Notes: generated by a model from the letters alone, not told the origin. Shown: positions 17,019 through 26,585, counted from the stretch's first letter. The stretch is DNA of 64,000 nucleotides from G965216745 sp965216745 (GCA_965216745.1 OZ244191.1:434001-498000); one strand, 5' to 3'. Translations and numbers: made by a program.

Positions 17019-17732
17019 TTAGAACTGTGCATGATGTATATTGCCAGTCCAAACACATTCTTCGGAAGCAAGCTTAACAAATAGGTCTGAAATTTGATTC
17101 AATGCGGCTTTTGAGTCAGGTAAATCTTTTCCTGGAAATGCTTTTCTATAGGTTTCGGTGTCTAATGGACCAGGTTCTACCATGTTTATTTTTAGATTGC
17201 TGTGCTCTGACTCGGCAGCGTAAATACGTACCAGAGTTTCTAAAGCAGATTTGCTGACAGCGTATGGGCCCCAAAAAGCTTGATTATGAAACCTAACTAC
17301 AGTTGAGGTTACAAATACAGCCCTGCCAGCAGAAGAAAGCTTCAGAAGAGAATCAAAACATTTTATGAGTTTCCAGCTTGCGTTTAAATTTGTTGATATT
17401 ATCTCAGACCAATTTTCACTTGAGTAATCAACCAGAGGGCTCAAAGAAGACATCAAAGATGCATTTGATGCTAGTATATCAAGCTTGGAAAAACGTGATT
17501 TAATAGAAGAAGATAGTAGGGCGATTTTATCATGCTCCATAAGATCTAGCTGAGCTATTGTTGCAGACCCTCCAGCTTTACTTATAGCATCATCAACTCT
17601 CTCGAGCTCAGAGATATTGCGTCCGACTAATATGACGTGTGCCCCCTCATTGGCAAATCTTAAAGAAACCGATTCGCCTATAGTTCCAGAGGCGCCAGTG
17701 ACAAGAGCTACTTTTCCTTGTAGATGGCTCAT
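17019..17732 (-). CDS. short-chain dehydrogenase/reductase
   Basis: This is a classical SDR of 237 residues. The cofactor motif TGASGTIG lies at 12-19, with an NAD(P)-binding Rossmann fold. The catalytic triad is Ser143, Tyr157 and Lys161 (YAVSK). The Asn-Ala pattern after strand 4 is kept as ASNASL. An Arg38 just after strand 2 (LVGRN) suggests NADP(H) preference. The C-terminus resembles the YciK-type oxidoreductases. The substrate cannot be read from sequence. The start is ATG 17732. It is convergent with the oxidoreductase gene, separated by 150 bases. Confidence 0.85.
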   Translation of the reverse strand: MSHLQGKVALVTGASGTIGESVSLRFANEGAHVILVGRNISELERVDDAISKAGGSATIAQLDLMEHDKIALLSSSIKSRFSKLDILASNASLMSSLSPLVDYSSENWSEIISTNLNASWKLIKCFDSLLKLSSAGRAVFVTSTVVRFHNQAFWGPYAVSKSALETLVRIYAAESEHSNLKINMVEPGPLDTETYRKAFPGKDLPDSKAALNQISDLFVKLASEECVWTGNIHHAQF

Positions 17733-17883
17733 ACAGATTATTTGATATACAAAGTAATTTTTTTATTCTACACACAAACCTTTATTATTACAAGAAATTT
17801 TGGATTAATTATTGAAATTAACAATTAAGAATAGAAGCGACCAAAAGCAAATAACACTAATGCAATATTTATGTATTGGCATT

Positions 17884-19071
17884 TTAATCAAACTTATGAC
17901 CAAACTTGTTGCGTATCAAGCTGGCTAAAAAATTAAAGCATAATAGTGTTATCAATAATATAAGAATAGTTGCCGAAGTGAGTTCTTGATAGCCAGGCTC
18001 AGATGTTGCGGACCATATGTATATTTGGGTTGGGAAAACTGTTGTTGGCTCCATAAAGCCACTTGGTAGATCTACTATAAAAGCCAACATTCCGATCATA
18101 AGCAATGGTGCTGATTCTCCTAACACCCTTGACAATCCTAAAATTATCCCAGTTAATATTCCCGGCAATGCAAGTGGAAGGGTGTGATGCAATGTTGCTT
18201 GGGTCTTTAATGCTCCAAGAGCTAGAGCAGCTTGTTTTATACTAGAGGGGATATTAGATACAGATTGTCTCGTTGATATTATAACTGTGGGTAGCATCAT
18301 CAATGAAAGAGTCAAACCTCCGGCTAGCGCTGAAGATCTTGGCATACCAAGATAGTTGATGTAAAGTGCCAAGCCCAATATTCCAAATATTATTGCAGGT
18401 GTGGAAGATAAAGTATTGATGCCTGTTTGTATGAATCGATTTAATGTGTTTTGAGGCATAAACTCTTCTAAGTATATACCAGATAAAACTCCTATAGGAA
18501 TTGCCACTGTTAGGCAAACAATGATTGTTAGAGCTGACCCAAGTATAGCTCCCAAAACGCCTGCATTTTTGGGGTTTCTAGAGTCTGACTTCAGAAAAAA
18601 CACAGGATTGAAAGATTTTTTTATTCTTTTTTGTTCTTGAAGTTCTGTTATTATGGTTGTTATTTTTTCTTGTTGATTAGGCTGTTTATTTCTAAATACG
18701 CTGTCTACCAAAGTTGATGCTTTGAACCAAACTCTCCCATTACCTTCTGCAAGCAATTGTCTTGAAGAGTCTATATCTAATATATAAGTATAATTATCCA
18801 AAGAAATACTTGGTAATAATTTATGTAAAGATTGCTGTAATGCATCTGAAGCTTGTTGTCTGTTTTCAATTACAAGTTGATCTTCTATATCAATCAATAT
18901 TTTAGTATGAAACATTGCTCCAAATCCATTGTACATAGAATTAAAAAATATAAAAGCCAAGAAAACGAACGGTATTAAAGAAGCAGATCCGCAGAGAATC
19001 TTAAACACATATTCCTTCCTTTTTCTTTTTTTTAAGGAGTTTGCATTAATGAAAAGATAGTGTTCTTCCAC
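17884..19071 (-). CDS. pstA: phosphate ABC transporter permease PstA
   Basis: PstA is one of two inner-membrane channel subunits of the high-affinity phosphate importer. At 395 residues it is of the long alphaproteobacterial type. It has one N-terminal membrane span (about 27-47), then a periplasmic insertion of about 110 residues, then a binding-protein-dependent permease domain with five spans (about 175-385). The coupling segment reads QAALALGALKTQATLHHTLPLALPGILTG, the EAA-like loop that contacts the ATPase. The start is GTG 19071. pstB, pstC and pstS are not in the window, which is usual for Rickettsiales, where pst genes are scattered. Confidence 0.9.
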   Translation of the reverse strand: MEEHYLFINANSLKKRKRKEYVFKILCGSASLIPFVFLAFIFFNSMYNGFGAMFHTKILIDIEDQLVIENRQQASDALQQSLHKLLPSISLDNYTYILDIDSSRQLLAEGNGRVWFKASTLVDSVFRNKQPNQQEKITTIITELQEQKRIKKSFNPVFFLKSDSRNPKNAGVLGAILGSALTIIVCLTVAIPIGVLSGIYLEEFMPQNTLNRFIQTGINTLSSTPAIIFGILGLALYINYLGMPRSSALAGGLTLSLMMLPTVIISTRQSVSNIPSSIKQAALALGALKTQATLHHTLPLALPGILTGIILGLSRVLGESAPLLMIGMLAFIVDLPSGFMEPTTVFPTQIYIWSATSEPGYQELTSATILILLITLLCFNFLASLIRNKFGHKFD

Positions 19072-19165
19072 GCAAGTTTATGAATTAAGAAATGTACTAT
19101 GATTACAGCACGTGACAATACAAATGTCAAAGCTTTATATTAATATCAATGTTGATTGTGAGTGC

Positions 19166-19609
19166 TTACTTGAAAAACTCTCTTTGTTTGCTTCTTTGCC
19201 AATCTCGTTGTTTTATTGTTTCTCTTTTGTCGTATTTCTTTTTTCCTTTTCCAAGTCCTAGCTTTATCTTTGCAATGTTATTAGAATTAAAAAAAACAGA
19301 TAAAATTATCAATGATAATCCTTTTATTTTTAAAGTTCCTATGATTTTTGAAATTTGTCTTTTGTGTAATAATAATTTTCTAATTCTTTTTGGGTCGTGA
19401 TTGTTCATATTGGCAGCTTTGTATTGAGGTATATGCATGTCACTGACCCAGAATTCCCCGTTTTGCTCAAAGGCGTATGAAGATGTTATGTTGGCCTTAT
19501 TGAATCTCAGGGATTTCACTTCAGTGCCTTTCAACACAATGCCTGCTTCTATTTCTTCTATAATCTGATAGTCGTAGTGGGCTTTTCTATTATTTGATAT
19601 TGTCTGCAA
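19166..19609 (-). CDS. smpB: SsrA-binding protein SmpB
   Basis: SmpB carries tmRNA to stalled ribosomes for trans-translation. The 147 residues show the family in order: NNRKAHYDYQIIEEIEAGIVLKG, then TEVKSLR, the IPQY motif, DPKRIRKLLLHKRQI and the C-terminal tail GLGKGKKKYDKRETIKQRDW, which mimics the tRNA anticodon arm. The start is TTG 19609; no upstream ATG is in frame. The tmRNA gene (two-piece in alphaproteobacteria) is not in the flanks. tRNA-Ala starts 160 bases away on the opposite strand. Confidence 0.95.
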   Translation of the reverse strand: MQTISNNRKAHYDYQIIEEIEAGIVLKGTEVKSLRFNKANITSSYAFEQNGEFWVSDMHIPQYKAANMNNHDPKRIRKLLLHKRQISKIIGTLKIKGLSLIILSVFFNSNNIAKIKLGLGKGKKKYDKRETIKQRDWQRSKQREFFK

Positions 19610-19726
19610 TGTATGTTTTTTGATTAAATATATTGATTGATGATTATTCTATATTTCCTGTTTCTTTTATTCAACCTTGTTGGATTGTTTAATAATGTTT
19701 TTCTTGTATTAGAAGTGATTGTTGTC

Positions 19727-19755
19727 TTGTTGTAAAACTATGGGTATGGTATAAT
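19727..19755 (+). promoter_or_regulatory. sigma-70 type promoter of tRNA-Ala
   Basis: A -35 TTGTTG (19727-19732) and a perfect -10 TATAAT (19750-19755) are separated by 17 bases. The tRNA begins 13 bases past the -10, as expected for a primary transcript start just upstream. Confidence 0.65.
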
Positions 19756-19768
19756 GAAAAAAATATTT

Positions 19769-19841
<73 letters not shown>

Positions 19842-20128
19842 CGTTTTTGTACTTTCATTCAGTGCTGATTTGCTGCAGGTTTAAATTATTTTTTTTGTCA
19901 AAGAAATAAAAAATCCTATAATTTGTTTTTTCCTATTGAAAATATATTTAAAATATATATTTAATGTATAAAATTTGCTATGTAATCAAATTTCCTAGCT
20001 TGGCAAAAAATGGCAAGTCAAAAATAGATTAATTTTCATCTTTGTATTTCTGGCTTTTGTTAAGTCTATAATTGCTACATTGTTAGGCTTGTGGTATTAA
20101 TTATATATATAGATATAATAGATTCAAT

Positions 20129-21454
20129 ATGGGCAAGCTTTACATAAAAACTTATGGATGTCAGATGAATTTTTATGATTCGGCTTTAATATCCAATAAG
20201 ATCCAAGCGTTAGGTTTCACTCTGACTGATAATTGCAAAAATGCTGACATAATCGTCTTAAACACATGTCATATTAGGGAAAAAGCTGCTGATAAAATGT
20301 ATTCTGAATTGGGCAGAATTCGCAATGCTGTGAATTCTGATGAAGTTACAATCGTAGTTGCAGGTTGTGTTGCTCAAGCCGAAGGACAGCAAATTTTTCA
20401 AAGAGCTCCCTATGTGAATGTTGTTGTTGGTCCTCAATCCCTTCAGTCTGTGGACAAATTAATACAGGATGTTATCAGCAAAAAGAATGCAACCAATAAA
20501 TCTTCTCGGACTATTAATCTTGAATTTGATGTTGACGCTAAATTTGCCTCATTGGCTGAAGAGTTAAATACGAATACTAGCGATATGTCTGCTCTTTTAT
20601 CTGTGCAAGAGGGTTGTAATAAATTTTGCACCTTTTGTGTTGTTCCTTATACAAGAGGTGGGGAATTCTCAAGACCAGTAATTGATGTTTATAATGATGC
20701 TAAGTCTATGGCTAAAAAAGGAATACGTGAAATTGTTCTATTGGGTCAAAATGTGAACGGTTATCATGGAGATAATGCAGGGGTTGAATGCTCTTTGGGA
20801 GCTCTAATGATGCGTCTAAATGATATTGATGGTATCGAAAGGATACGTTATACAACTTCTCACCCTATTGACATGCATGATGATTTATATAAAGCTCATG
20901 CTTCAAGTCGCAAGGTAATGCCTTTTTTGAATCTTCCTGTACAGTCTGGATCAGATAGAATATTAAAGAGTATGAATAGAAAATATTCTGCTCAAGAATA
21001 TATAGATATAATAAATAAATTGAGGCAAGAGACAGCTGGTGATATAGCTATTTCATCTGATTTTATAGTTGGTTTTCCTGGAGAGACAGAGAAAGACTTT
21101 GAATGTACTATGGATTTAGTAGAAACCGTTGGTTTTGCTAGTTCTTATAGTTTTAAGTATAGCCCAAGACCAGGCACTCCAGGTGCTGATTACCCTGATC
21201 AAGTTCTCGAAGAAGTTAAATCTTACCGCCTTTCTATGCTACAAGAACTTCTTAATAAACAGAAACTTCAGTACAATCAGTCTTTTGTAGGAAAGAAAGT
21301 TGAGGTTATGTTTGATTTTATGTCTCAGGATGGAAAGGTATATGGACGTACTCCTCATATGCAGCTTGTTTATTCTTGTGATAAAAGCTTATATAAAACC
21401 ATATCAGAGGTTGAAATAGGTCATGCAAACAAAAACTCTCTTGTGGTTGTGTGA
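20129..21454 (+). CDS. miaB: tRNA-2-methylthio-N6-isopentenyladenosine synthase
   Basis: MiaB methylthiolates i6A37 in tRNAs reading UNN codons. The 441 residues contain cluster-binding Cys11 (KTYGCQMN), Cys47 (NTCHIREKA) and Cys80, the radical-SAM motif CNKFCTFC (Cys163, Cys167, Cys170) and a C-terminal TRAM domain from about 375. The KTYGCQMN plus CHIREKA motifs are specific to MiaB rather than MtaB. The start is ATG 20129. It stands alone; the gene usually found downstream in other bacteria (ybeZ/phoH-like) is absent. Confidence 0.96.
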   Translation: MGKLYIKTYGCQMNFYDSALISNKIQALGFTLTDNCKNADIIVLNTCHIREKAADKMYSELGRIRNAVNSDEVTIVVAGCVAQAEGQQIFQRAPYVNVVVGPQSLQSVDKLIQDVISKKNATNKSSRTINLEFDVDAKFASLAEELNTNTSDMSALLSVQEGCNKFCTFCVVPYTRGGEFSRPVIDVYNDAKSMAKKGIREIVLLGQNVNGYHGDNAGVECSLGALMMRLNDIDGIERIRYTTSHPIDMHDDLYKAHASSRKVMPFLNLPVQSGSDRILKSMNRKYSAQEYIDIINKLRQETAGDIAISSDFIVGFPGETEKDFECTMDLVETVGFASSYSFKYSPRPGTPGADYPDQVLEEVKSYRLSMLQELLNKQKLQYNQSFVGKKVEVMFDFMSQDGKVYGRTPHMQLVYSCDKSLYKTISEVEIGHANKNSLVVV

Positions 21455-21851
21455 TTGTTTTATGATTCTATCCATCTCTTATTTGAAAACTTCATTTTAT
21501 CGATTGTCAAGTTTTTCAATATAATTTTTATATGTACCTCAAGATTTAACCTTATATTGAGTTTCGTTATAAAACCTGCGTCAGTATGCTTATTTGTGCA
21601 TTTTAGTACAAGTTTTTGTATTAGTTGATATAGCTCTTGGGAGAATTTTGTTGTTTGTTAGATTCTTTTTAATCACAAAAAGTTTTTTTTATGGTTGTGG
21701 CTAATAGATATGTATGGTGCAATGATGTCTTGCAACAATTGGAATAACAAAGCTTAGAGGCAAAGTATGTGTTTATGTGTATTAATTTTTATACAATTAC
21801 CTTGAGACTTGATTTAATAGATCACTATAAAGTTTAGGTTATCACAATTGC
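21455..21851 (+). other. intergenic region between convergent miaB and dnaA
   Basis: This is about 400 bases of A/T-rich sequence between two gene ends, long for a convergent junction. I found no tRNA, no DnaA-box cluster and no strong hairpin. Confidence 0.35.
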
Positions 21852-23267
21852 TTAGCATCCTCCCTTAGGTATATTCTTAAGCAAGCTTTTTACTTGTTTT
21901 TCTAGATCCGTGTCTTTTTTTATATTGTCTCTTATTTTATTGATTGAATGTATAACTGTGGCATGACCTTTGCCATTAAATTCTTTTCCTATATCGGGCA
22001 AGCTTTTATTTGTTAATTCTTTACATATATACATGGCTACTTGCCTTGATAATACTATATTCTTAAGCCTTCTGTTGGACAACATTTCAGAGGTTTTGAT
22101 TTGAAAATGGTTTGCAACAGCTTTTTGTATATCAGGTATAGTTGCGGTTTGTAGATTTGATCGTATCAAGTCAGATAGTATTTCTTTAGTGGATTCGAAG
22201 GTGATTTCTCTATTTACTAGCGAAGAATGTGCGATAACTTTATTCAATGCGCCTTCTAGCTCTCGTATATTTGAAGTGATTTTTTCTGCCAATAGCCTTA
22301 TTACATTGCTTGGCACTTTTACAGATAGATTTTGCACTTTAGATTCCAGAATTCCCATTCTCAGTTCGAAAGTTGCTTCATGTATGTCTGCTACAAGCCC
22401 CCATCCTAACCTTGACTTTATTCTTTCTTCTACTCCATTTAGATCGCTAGGAGACCTATCTGCAGATATTACAAGCTGTTTTTTTTGGTCCATAAGTGAG
22501 TTGAAAGTGTGAAAGAATTCTTCTTGAGTGCTGTCTTTGCCGCTTATGAACTGTACATCATCGATCATCAGTATGTCGACAGATCTAAACTTTTCTTTAA
22601 ACATCATTATGCTTTTGTTTCTAAGTGCGTTTATATATAGATACATGAACTTCTCTGCGGATAAGTACACAACTTTTCTTTCTCGTTGTTTCCTTGCGTT
22701 CCATGCTATTGCATGCATCAAATGCGTTTTACCTAGCCCAACCCCACCGTAAAGAAACAAAGGGTTGCTTTCCGTTAAGACAGTGTCAGTTTCTGATATC
22801 TTTTTAGCTGCTGCGAAAGCCAGTTCATTTGATTTTCCTACCACAAATCTATCAAAGGTGTATAGTGGGTCTATCGGAGAGCTTAATTCATCTTTATGTT
22901 CATTGGTTTTTTTGATCAAAGTGTCAGTTTGTTTGATTTTATTTTTTGAGTTTACATGTATTTCGACTGTGCACAGAGAAGCGTCATGTTTTCTCCATAT
23001 CTCCAAGATACTATCTAAATAATATGTATCTACCCATTCCTTAATGAATTCAGTGGGTACGCTTAGAGTTGCATGTCCAACTTCGAGTCTAAGGAGGATT
23101 ATAGGCTTTATCCAGCTATTATAAGTTTTATCTCCATATTTATTTTTGAGTTTTTCCTTCACTGTGGTCCAAGGAGATGAGGAGCAATCAGAAGACATTG
23201 ATTGTCTTTTTATTTTAGATAGAAAATTTGCAGCTATCTTGTCGGTAAGTAAATTGGTTGTAGGCAT
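21852..23267 (-). CDS. dnaA: chromosomal replication initiator DnaA
   Basis: DnaA opens oriC and loads DnaB. Domain I is at about 24-95 (WTTVKEKLKNKYGDKTYNSWI). A linker follows, then the AAA+ domain with Walker A GGVGLGKTHLMHA near 175 and Walker B DILMIDDVQFISGK near 237. C-terminal domain IV ends with the helix-turn-helix GHATVIHSINKI, matching the DnaA signature. The length of 471 residues is normal. The start is ATG 23267; Met23 (23201) is a plausible alternative. I see no origin-like cluster of DnaA boxes beside the gene, and in Rickettsiales oriC is usually not next to dnaA. Confidence 0.96.
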   Translation of the reverse strand: MPTTNLLTDKIAANFLSKIKRQSMSSDCSSSPWTTVKEKLKNKYGDKTYNSWIKPIILLRLEVGHATLSVPTEFIKEWVDTYYLDSILEIWRKHDASLCTVEIHVNSKNKIKQTDTLIKKTNEHKDELSSPIDPLYTFDRFVVGKSNELAFAAAKKISETDTVLTESNPLFLYGGVGLGKTHLMHAIAWNARKQRERKVVYLSAEKFMYLYINALRNKSIMMFKEKFRSVDILMIDDVQFISGKDSTQEEFFHTFNSLMDQKKQLVISADRSPSDLNGVEERIKSRLGWGLVADIHEATFELRMGILESKVQNLSVKVPSNVIRLLAEKITSNIRELEGALNKVIAHSSLVNREITFESTKEILSDLIRSNLQTATIPDIQKAVANHFQIKTSEMLSNRRLKNIVLSRQVAMYICKELTNKSLPDIGKEFNGKGHATVIHSINKIRDNIKKDTDLEKQVKSLLKNIPKGGC

Positions 23268-23511
23268 TCTAATAATTATATCAGTTGAGAAAAAACAATC
23301 AAATGCTGTTATGGCATTGTTAAAGAAAAATTAGTATTAATGTGCATAAGTGTTTGTTGATTGCGTTATGTGTTTTTTATTTCCTTATTGTCAATAACTT
23401 TGATTATATTTATTTGGGGTTTTTTGCGAAATCCAAAAGTAGTATTTCATGTTCAGTATTGTTGAGAATTAAGTTTGTGTGTTTTGTTTTATTGGATCTA
23501 ATTAATATGTT

Positions 23512-24093
23512 TTATGTCTGTTGATAGTTTGGGTGTATTCCAATTGATTTCAGCATTTGAGATGATTCAAAAATTGGTACACCAATCATAGAGGAAAAAG
23601 ATCCACTGACCCAAGACACAAAACAAGAAGCTTTTCCTTGTATGGAATAAGCTCCTACTTCACCATACCATTCTTTTGAAGATATGTAAGCAGAAATTTC
23701 ACTTTCATGAAGTCTTTTGAATTTCACAATAGTCTTTGTTGTTTTAATTATTGGCTCTGCACCATTGGTTAAAAGACAAGCGGATGCATATATAGTATGT
23801 CTTCTGCCCGATATCATTTTTAAGCACTTCGTAGCATCTTCGATTGATTTGGGTATATGAAGAATTTTTTTACCGCAGCTTGCGACTTTCCCGCAGGAAA
23901 GAACAATGGCATTTGGGTTTTGTTTTAGAGCAATACTTGCCTTCTGGCACGCAAGTCTTCTTGAAAAAATTGTTGGACTGTCTTGTGATAGATCTTGATT
24001 ATCTACGGTAGGGGTTAGTAAGAAATTAGGCTCGAAGCCAGCTTGTTTTAGTATGTAAAAACCAGTCGATGAATCTGATGCAAAAATTAGCAT
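23512..24093 (-). CDS. Maf-like protein with degenerate active site
   Basis: The gene lies 9 bases downstream of infA, the standard alphaproteobacterial infA-maf order, and the 193 residues align with Maf nucleotide pyrophosphatases along their length. Kept are LACQKA (family ARxKA) and the pattern KSIEDATKCLKMISGRRHTIYA (family PxxxxdAxxxLxxLSGrxHxV). Lost are the nucleotide-binding SPRR motif (here SDSSTGF) and the catalytic Asp of GADT (here SCGK). The usual enzyme hydrolyses modified or canonical NTPs; this copy may bind without hydrolysis or be decaying. The frame itself is intact. Confidence 0.7.
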   Translation of the reverse strand: MLIFASDSSTGFYILKQAGFEPNFLLTPTVDNQDLSQDSPTIFSRRLACQKASIALKQNPNAIVLSCGKVASCGKKILHIPKSIEDATKCLKMISGRRHTIYASACLLTNGAEPIIKTTKTIVKFKRLHESEISAYISSKEWYGEVGAYSIQGKASCFVSWVSGSFSSMIGVPIFESSQMLKSIGIHPNYQQT

Positions 24094-24102
24094 TTAGAAA
24101 AA

Positions 24103-24348
24103 CTAGGACGGTGGCTTAAAATCTGAGTTATGAGTTTTGTGTCTTTTTATGACTCTTCCTTTTTTGGTGTCATGTCTGGAAAGCTGAACTGTCACCCTAT
24201 CGCCGACAAGGACCCTAACTCTAGCTTTTCTCATCCTACCTGATGTATGAGCTATAAGCAAGCTCCCATTGTCAAGCTGTACACGAAAGGTGGCATTAGG
24301 CAGCAATGCAATAACCTGTCCATCCTTTTCAATTAAATCTTCTGACAC
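24103..24348 (-). CDS. infA: translation initiation factor IF-1
   Basis: IF-1 is a single OB-fold protein that occupies the A site of the 30S subunit. The 81 residues show the family run: KDGQVIALLPNATFRVQLDNG, then HTSGRMRKARVRVLVGDRVTVQLS and KKGRVIKRH. The C-terminal ten residues extend past the usual end and are polar. The start is GTG 24348. maf follows after 9 bases, and uppP diverges on the other strand. Confidence 0.93.
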   Translation of the reverse strand: MSEDLIEKDGQVIALLPNATFRVQLDNGSLLIAHTSGRMRKARVRVLVGDRVTVQLSRHDTKKGRVIKRHKTHNSDFKPPS

Positions 24349-24438
24349 TTGTTGAAATGCAATAAAGTAATGAATACATATAAATATGAAAAAAAGTTTA
24401 TTATGTTATATATACATAGTAACATCATATTTTACAAC

Positions 24439-25188
24439 ATGCTACACCTAAAAACATTTTTTATTGCTTTTATTCAAGGTTTTACAGAATTTTTGCCAAT
24501 ATCATCAACAGCACATATGATTTTATTTGCAAATCTTTTTGAAATACAACTGACTGATCAATTAGATTGCATAATGATTGGTTCTGCATTTGCTATAATT
24601 ATATATTATAGAAAAATATTGTTTACCAAACACGAAGAATTATTCAATCTATATTGTAAAATTGCTATAGCATTTATTCCTGTAGCAACAACAGGTTTTA
24701 TATTAAAGTCTTTCTTAAAGTTTAATTTTGATGCTTTTCTAACTCCATGGTCTCTGATTTTAATTGGTGTGATTTTGATGTTTGTACCGTATAGATATAA
24801 ATTTAATAAAAAAGATACAATTAATTCTATAACCTACCTTCATGCGTTATATATAGGTCTTTTTCAGGTCTTTTCAATAATTCCAGGAGTTTCAAGGTCA
24901 GGTATAACAATATTGTCTGCAATGATGATGGGATATAGCTTGCAAAGTTCGATAAAATTTTCTTTTTTAATTGCTATTCCTAGCTTGGCGAGTGTTTCTG
25001 TATATTCAATATATAATTTCGGATGGGACAATTATTATTTAGGCCTTTGTATTTTCACATTTATAATTTCTATGATGACAATAATAAAAATATTGCCATT
25101 GTTCTCTATAAAACTAATACAAATTTGTGGTTTATATAGAATAATATTAGGGTTTTTGATTTTGTTGTTTTGTTTTGATATGTTTTGA
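24439..25188 (+). CDS. uppP: undecaprenyl-diphosphatase
   Basis: UppP (BacA) dephosphorylates undecaprenyl diphosphate to recycle the lipid carrier for peptidoglycan. The two conserved motifs are present: QGFTEFLPISSTAHMILF (residues 13-30, with the catalytic glutamate and SS) and PGVSRSGITILSAMMMG near 150-166. The protein is strongly hydrophobic, with about eight spans. I start it at ATG 24439 (249 residues) because the 30-residue extension back to 24349 is unlike the family. With murC in the window this supports a retained peptidoglycan pathway. Confidence 0.92.
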   Translation: MLHLKTFFIAFIQGFTEFLPISSTAHMILFANLFEIQLTDQLDCIMIGSAFAIIIYYRKILFTKHEELFNLYCKIAIAFIPVATTGFILKSFLKFNFDAFLTPWSLILIGVILMFVPYRYKFNKKDTINSITYLHALYIGLFQVFSIIPGVSRSGITILSAMMMGYSLQSSIKFSFLIAIPSLASVSVYSIYNFGWDNYYLGLCIFTFIISMMTIIKILPLFSIKLIQICGLYRIILGFLILLFCFDMF

Positions 25189-25195
25189 TATCAAT

Positions 25196-26155
25196 TCAAA
25201 ATTCTAAATTAGATATTATTATCTTTTTTGTGTTGGATTCTGGGAAAGTTTCAAGAGTGTGTAAAGATTTTTTTAGATATGCTTTCGCATCTCCAAGAGC
25301 GTGATCAATTGCATTGTATTTGTTCAAATGTTTTATTATTTGATCAATACCATGATTGTTTGGAGATTGAATGGCAGTAATAAGAAACTCTTTCTCATTA
25401 GGGCTTGAGACCTGATAGGCTAATATCAATGGTAGAGTTATTCTAGAATTCATAAAATCTGCTCCAGAAGGTTTACCTGTCTCAGTTCCTACATAATCCA
25501 TTATGTCGTCAATTATTTGAAATGCTATACCAAAGTTTAATCCAAACTCGTATGCTGCACATCTCTGTTCGTAATTTGCTCCACCTGCTACAGCTCCAAT
25601 TTCGCAAGATGCTGCAAATAATACTGCTGTTTTTGAGCGTATCACGTCATAATAAGTGTGTGAGTTGAAGTCTAATTTCGAAACCAGCTGTTTTATTTCT
25701 CCGCGTGAGATTGCAACAGAAGTTTCTGACACTATTTTAAGTATTTCGGAATTATTGGAAGATACAAGCCATTTAAATGCGGTGCTAAGCAAGAAATCTC
25801 CAACTAGTACGCTTGCTTTGCTTCCCCATAATTTTTGTGCTGTAGATTTTCCTCTCCTTGAATCGCTATTGTCAATCACATCGTCATGTAAGAGTGTTGC
25901 TGTATGTATGTATTCAATAGAAGCTGCAATTATATTCAAGTCTTCTGGAATAGAATTTGAGCACAATTTATTGAAAGCTAGTACAAACAATGGCCGTATT
26001 CTTTTTCCTCCAGATTGCATTAAATTTGAAACTACATTTTTAATAAGCATTTCTACAGACGATGGTTGTAGAATATTATCAATTTGAGCTAGATCTCTTT
26101 GCAAGTGTGAAGTTAATGCTTGAACACAGCTTAAGATTGGATTTTGCAACGTCAT
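25196..26155 (-). CDS. ispB: polyprenyl diphosphate synthase (octaprenyl type)
   Basis: This trans-prenyltransferase makes the ubiquinone side chain from FPP and IPP. The first aspartate-rich motif is DDVIDNSDSRRG (Asp91, Asp92, Asp95), preceded by GGKRIRP at 49-55. The second is IIDDIMDYVG near 213-222. The length of 319 residues fits. Chain length is set by residues just before the first motif (ATLLHDD, small side chains), which suggests a long product. The start is ATG 26155. It is convergent with uppP, seven bases apart. Ubiquinone fits the bc1/aa3 chain encoded nearby. Confidence 0.9.
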   Translation of the reverse strand: MTLQNPILSCVQALTSHLQRDLAQIDNILQPSSVEMLIKNVVSNLMQSGGKRIRPLFVLAFNKLCSNSIPEDLNIIAASIEYIHTATLLHDDVIDNSDSRRGKSTAQKLWGSKASVLVGDFLLSTAFKWLVSSNNSEILKIVSETSVAISRGEIKQLVSKLDFNSHTYYDVIRSKTAVLFAASCEIGAVAGGANYEQRCAAYEFGLNFGIAFQIIDDIMDYVGTETGKPSGADFMNSRITLPLILAYQVSSPNEKEFLITAIQSPNNHGIDQIIKHLNKYNAIDHALGDAKAYLKKSLHTLETFPESNTKKIIISNLEF

Positions 26156-26312
26156 TGGAAAAGAAACTAAATATTATTATGACGTATAATATACATACTT
26201 AACTATTACTATCAAGTTTTTGAATGGATTTATTGTTTTATATGAGCAATAGTATTAAATCTATACCTAGATGGGTGTTTAATTCGTAAACATTCCCAGA
26301 ATTGTGAGATTT

Positions 26313-26585
26313 TTATTGCTTTTTCTCTGTTTTGATTAATACATCTTCTTTTGCTTGATACTTTTCCAATAAAATTTCGTTGCTTCCTCCAATCATTATC
26401 AAGTAATTGTAATTGTTGTGACTTATTAATATCAATCTTCTCTTTCCGTCTATCATTATAGAGTCTCTAATTGACATCGTACTTGAACCGACAACTCCCT
26501 TTTTGATAAATTTTCTAAAACAATATGCAACAAGAAAAATCAATCCAATGACAAATATTAATGAAAACAATGAACTAATTAACAC
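26313..26585 (-). CDS. fliO: FliO-like flagellar export membrane protein
   Basis: This is a short protein (90 residues) with one N-terminal membrane span (about 4-26), a basic stretch RKFIKKG, then a small beta domain: SIRDSIMIDGKRRLILISHNNYNYLIMIGGSNEILLEKY. The pattern (R-rich, then l.vd.rr.LvLv+rd...HLlliGg....viE) is that of FliO and its short alphaproteobacterial relatives, which assist assembly of the FliPQR export gate. The start is GTG 26585. It stands alone, like the other flagellar genes here. The short length makes the call tentative, but the presence of flhA, fliE and flagellin supports it. Confidence 0.62.
   Translation of the reverse strand: MLISSLFSLIFVIGLIFLVAYCFRKFIKKGVVGSSTMSIRDSIMIDGKRRLILISHNNYNYLIMIGGSNEILLEKYQAKEDVLIKTEKKQ

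Noticed and set aside
19610..19768. tmRNA gene next to smpB
   Set aside because: I looked for the tRNA-Ala-like ends and tag frame in the flanks of smpB. Only a normal tRNA-Ala with an intact anticodon arm is present.
23342..23524. 60-codon plus-strand frame between dnaA and maf
   Set aside because: Hydrophobic low-complexity sequence, no ribosome-binding site, and it runs into the antisense 3' end of maf; probably chance.
24349..24438. 30-residue N-terminal extension of UppP
   Set aside because: It overlaps the infA upstream region and is unlike the family; ATG 24439 gives the conserved N-terminus.
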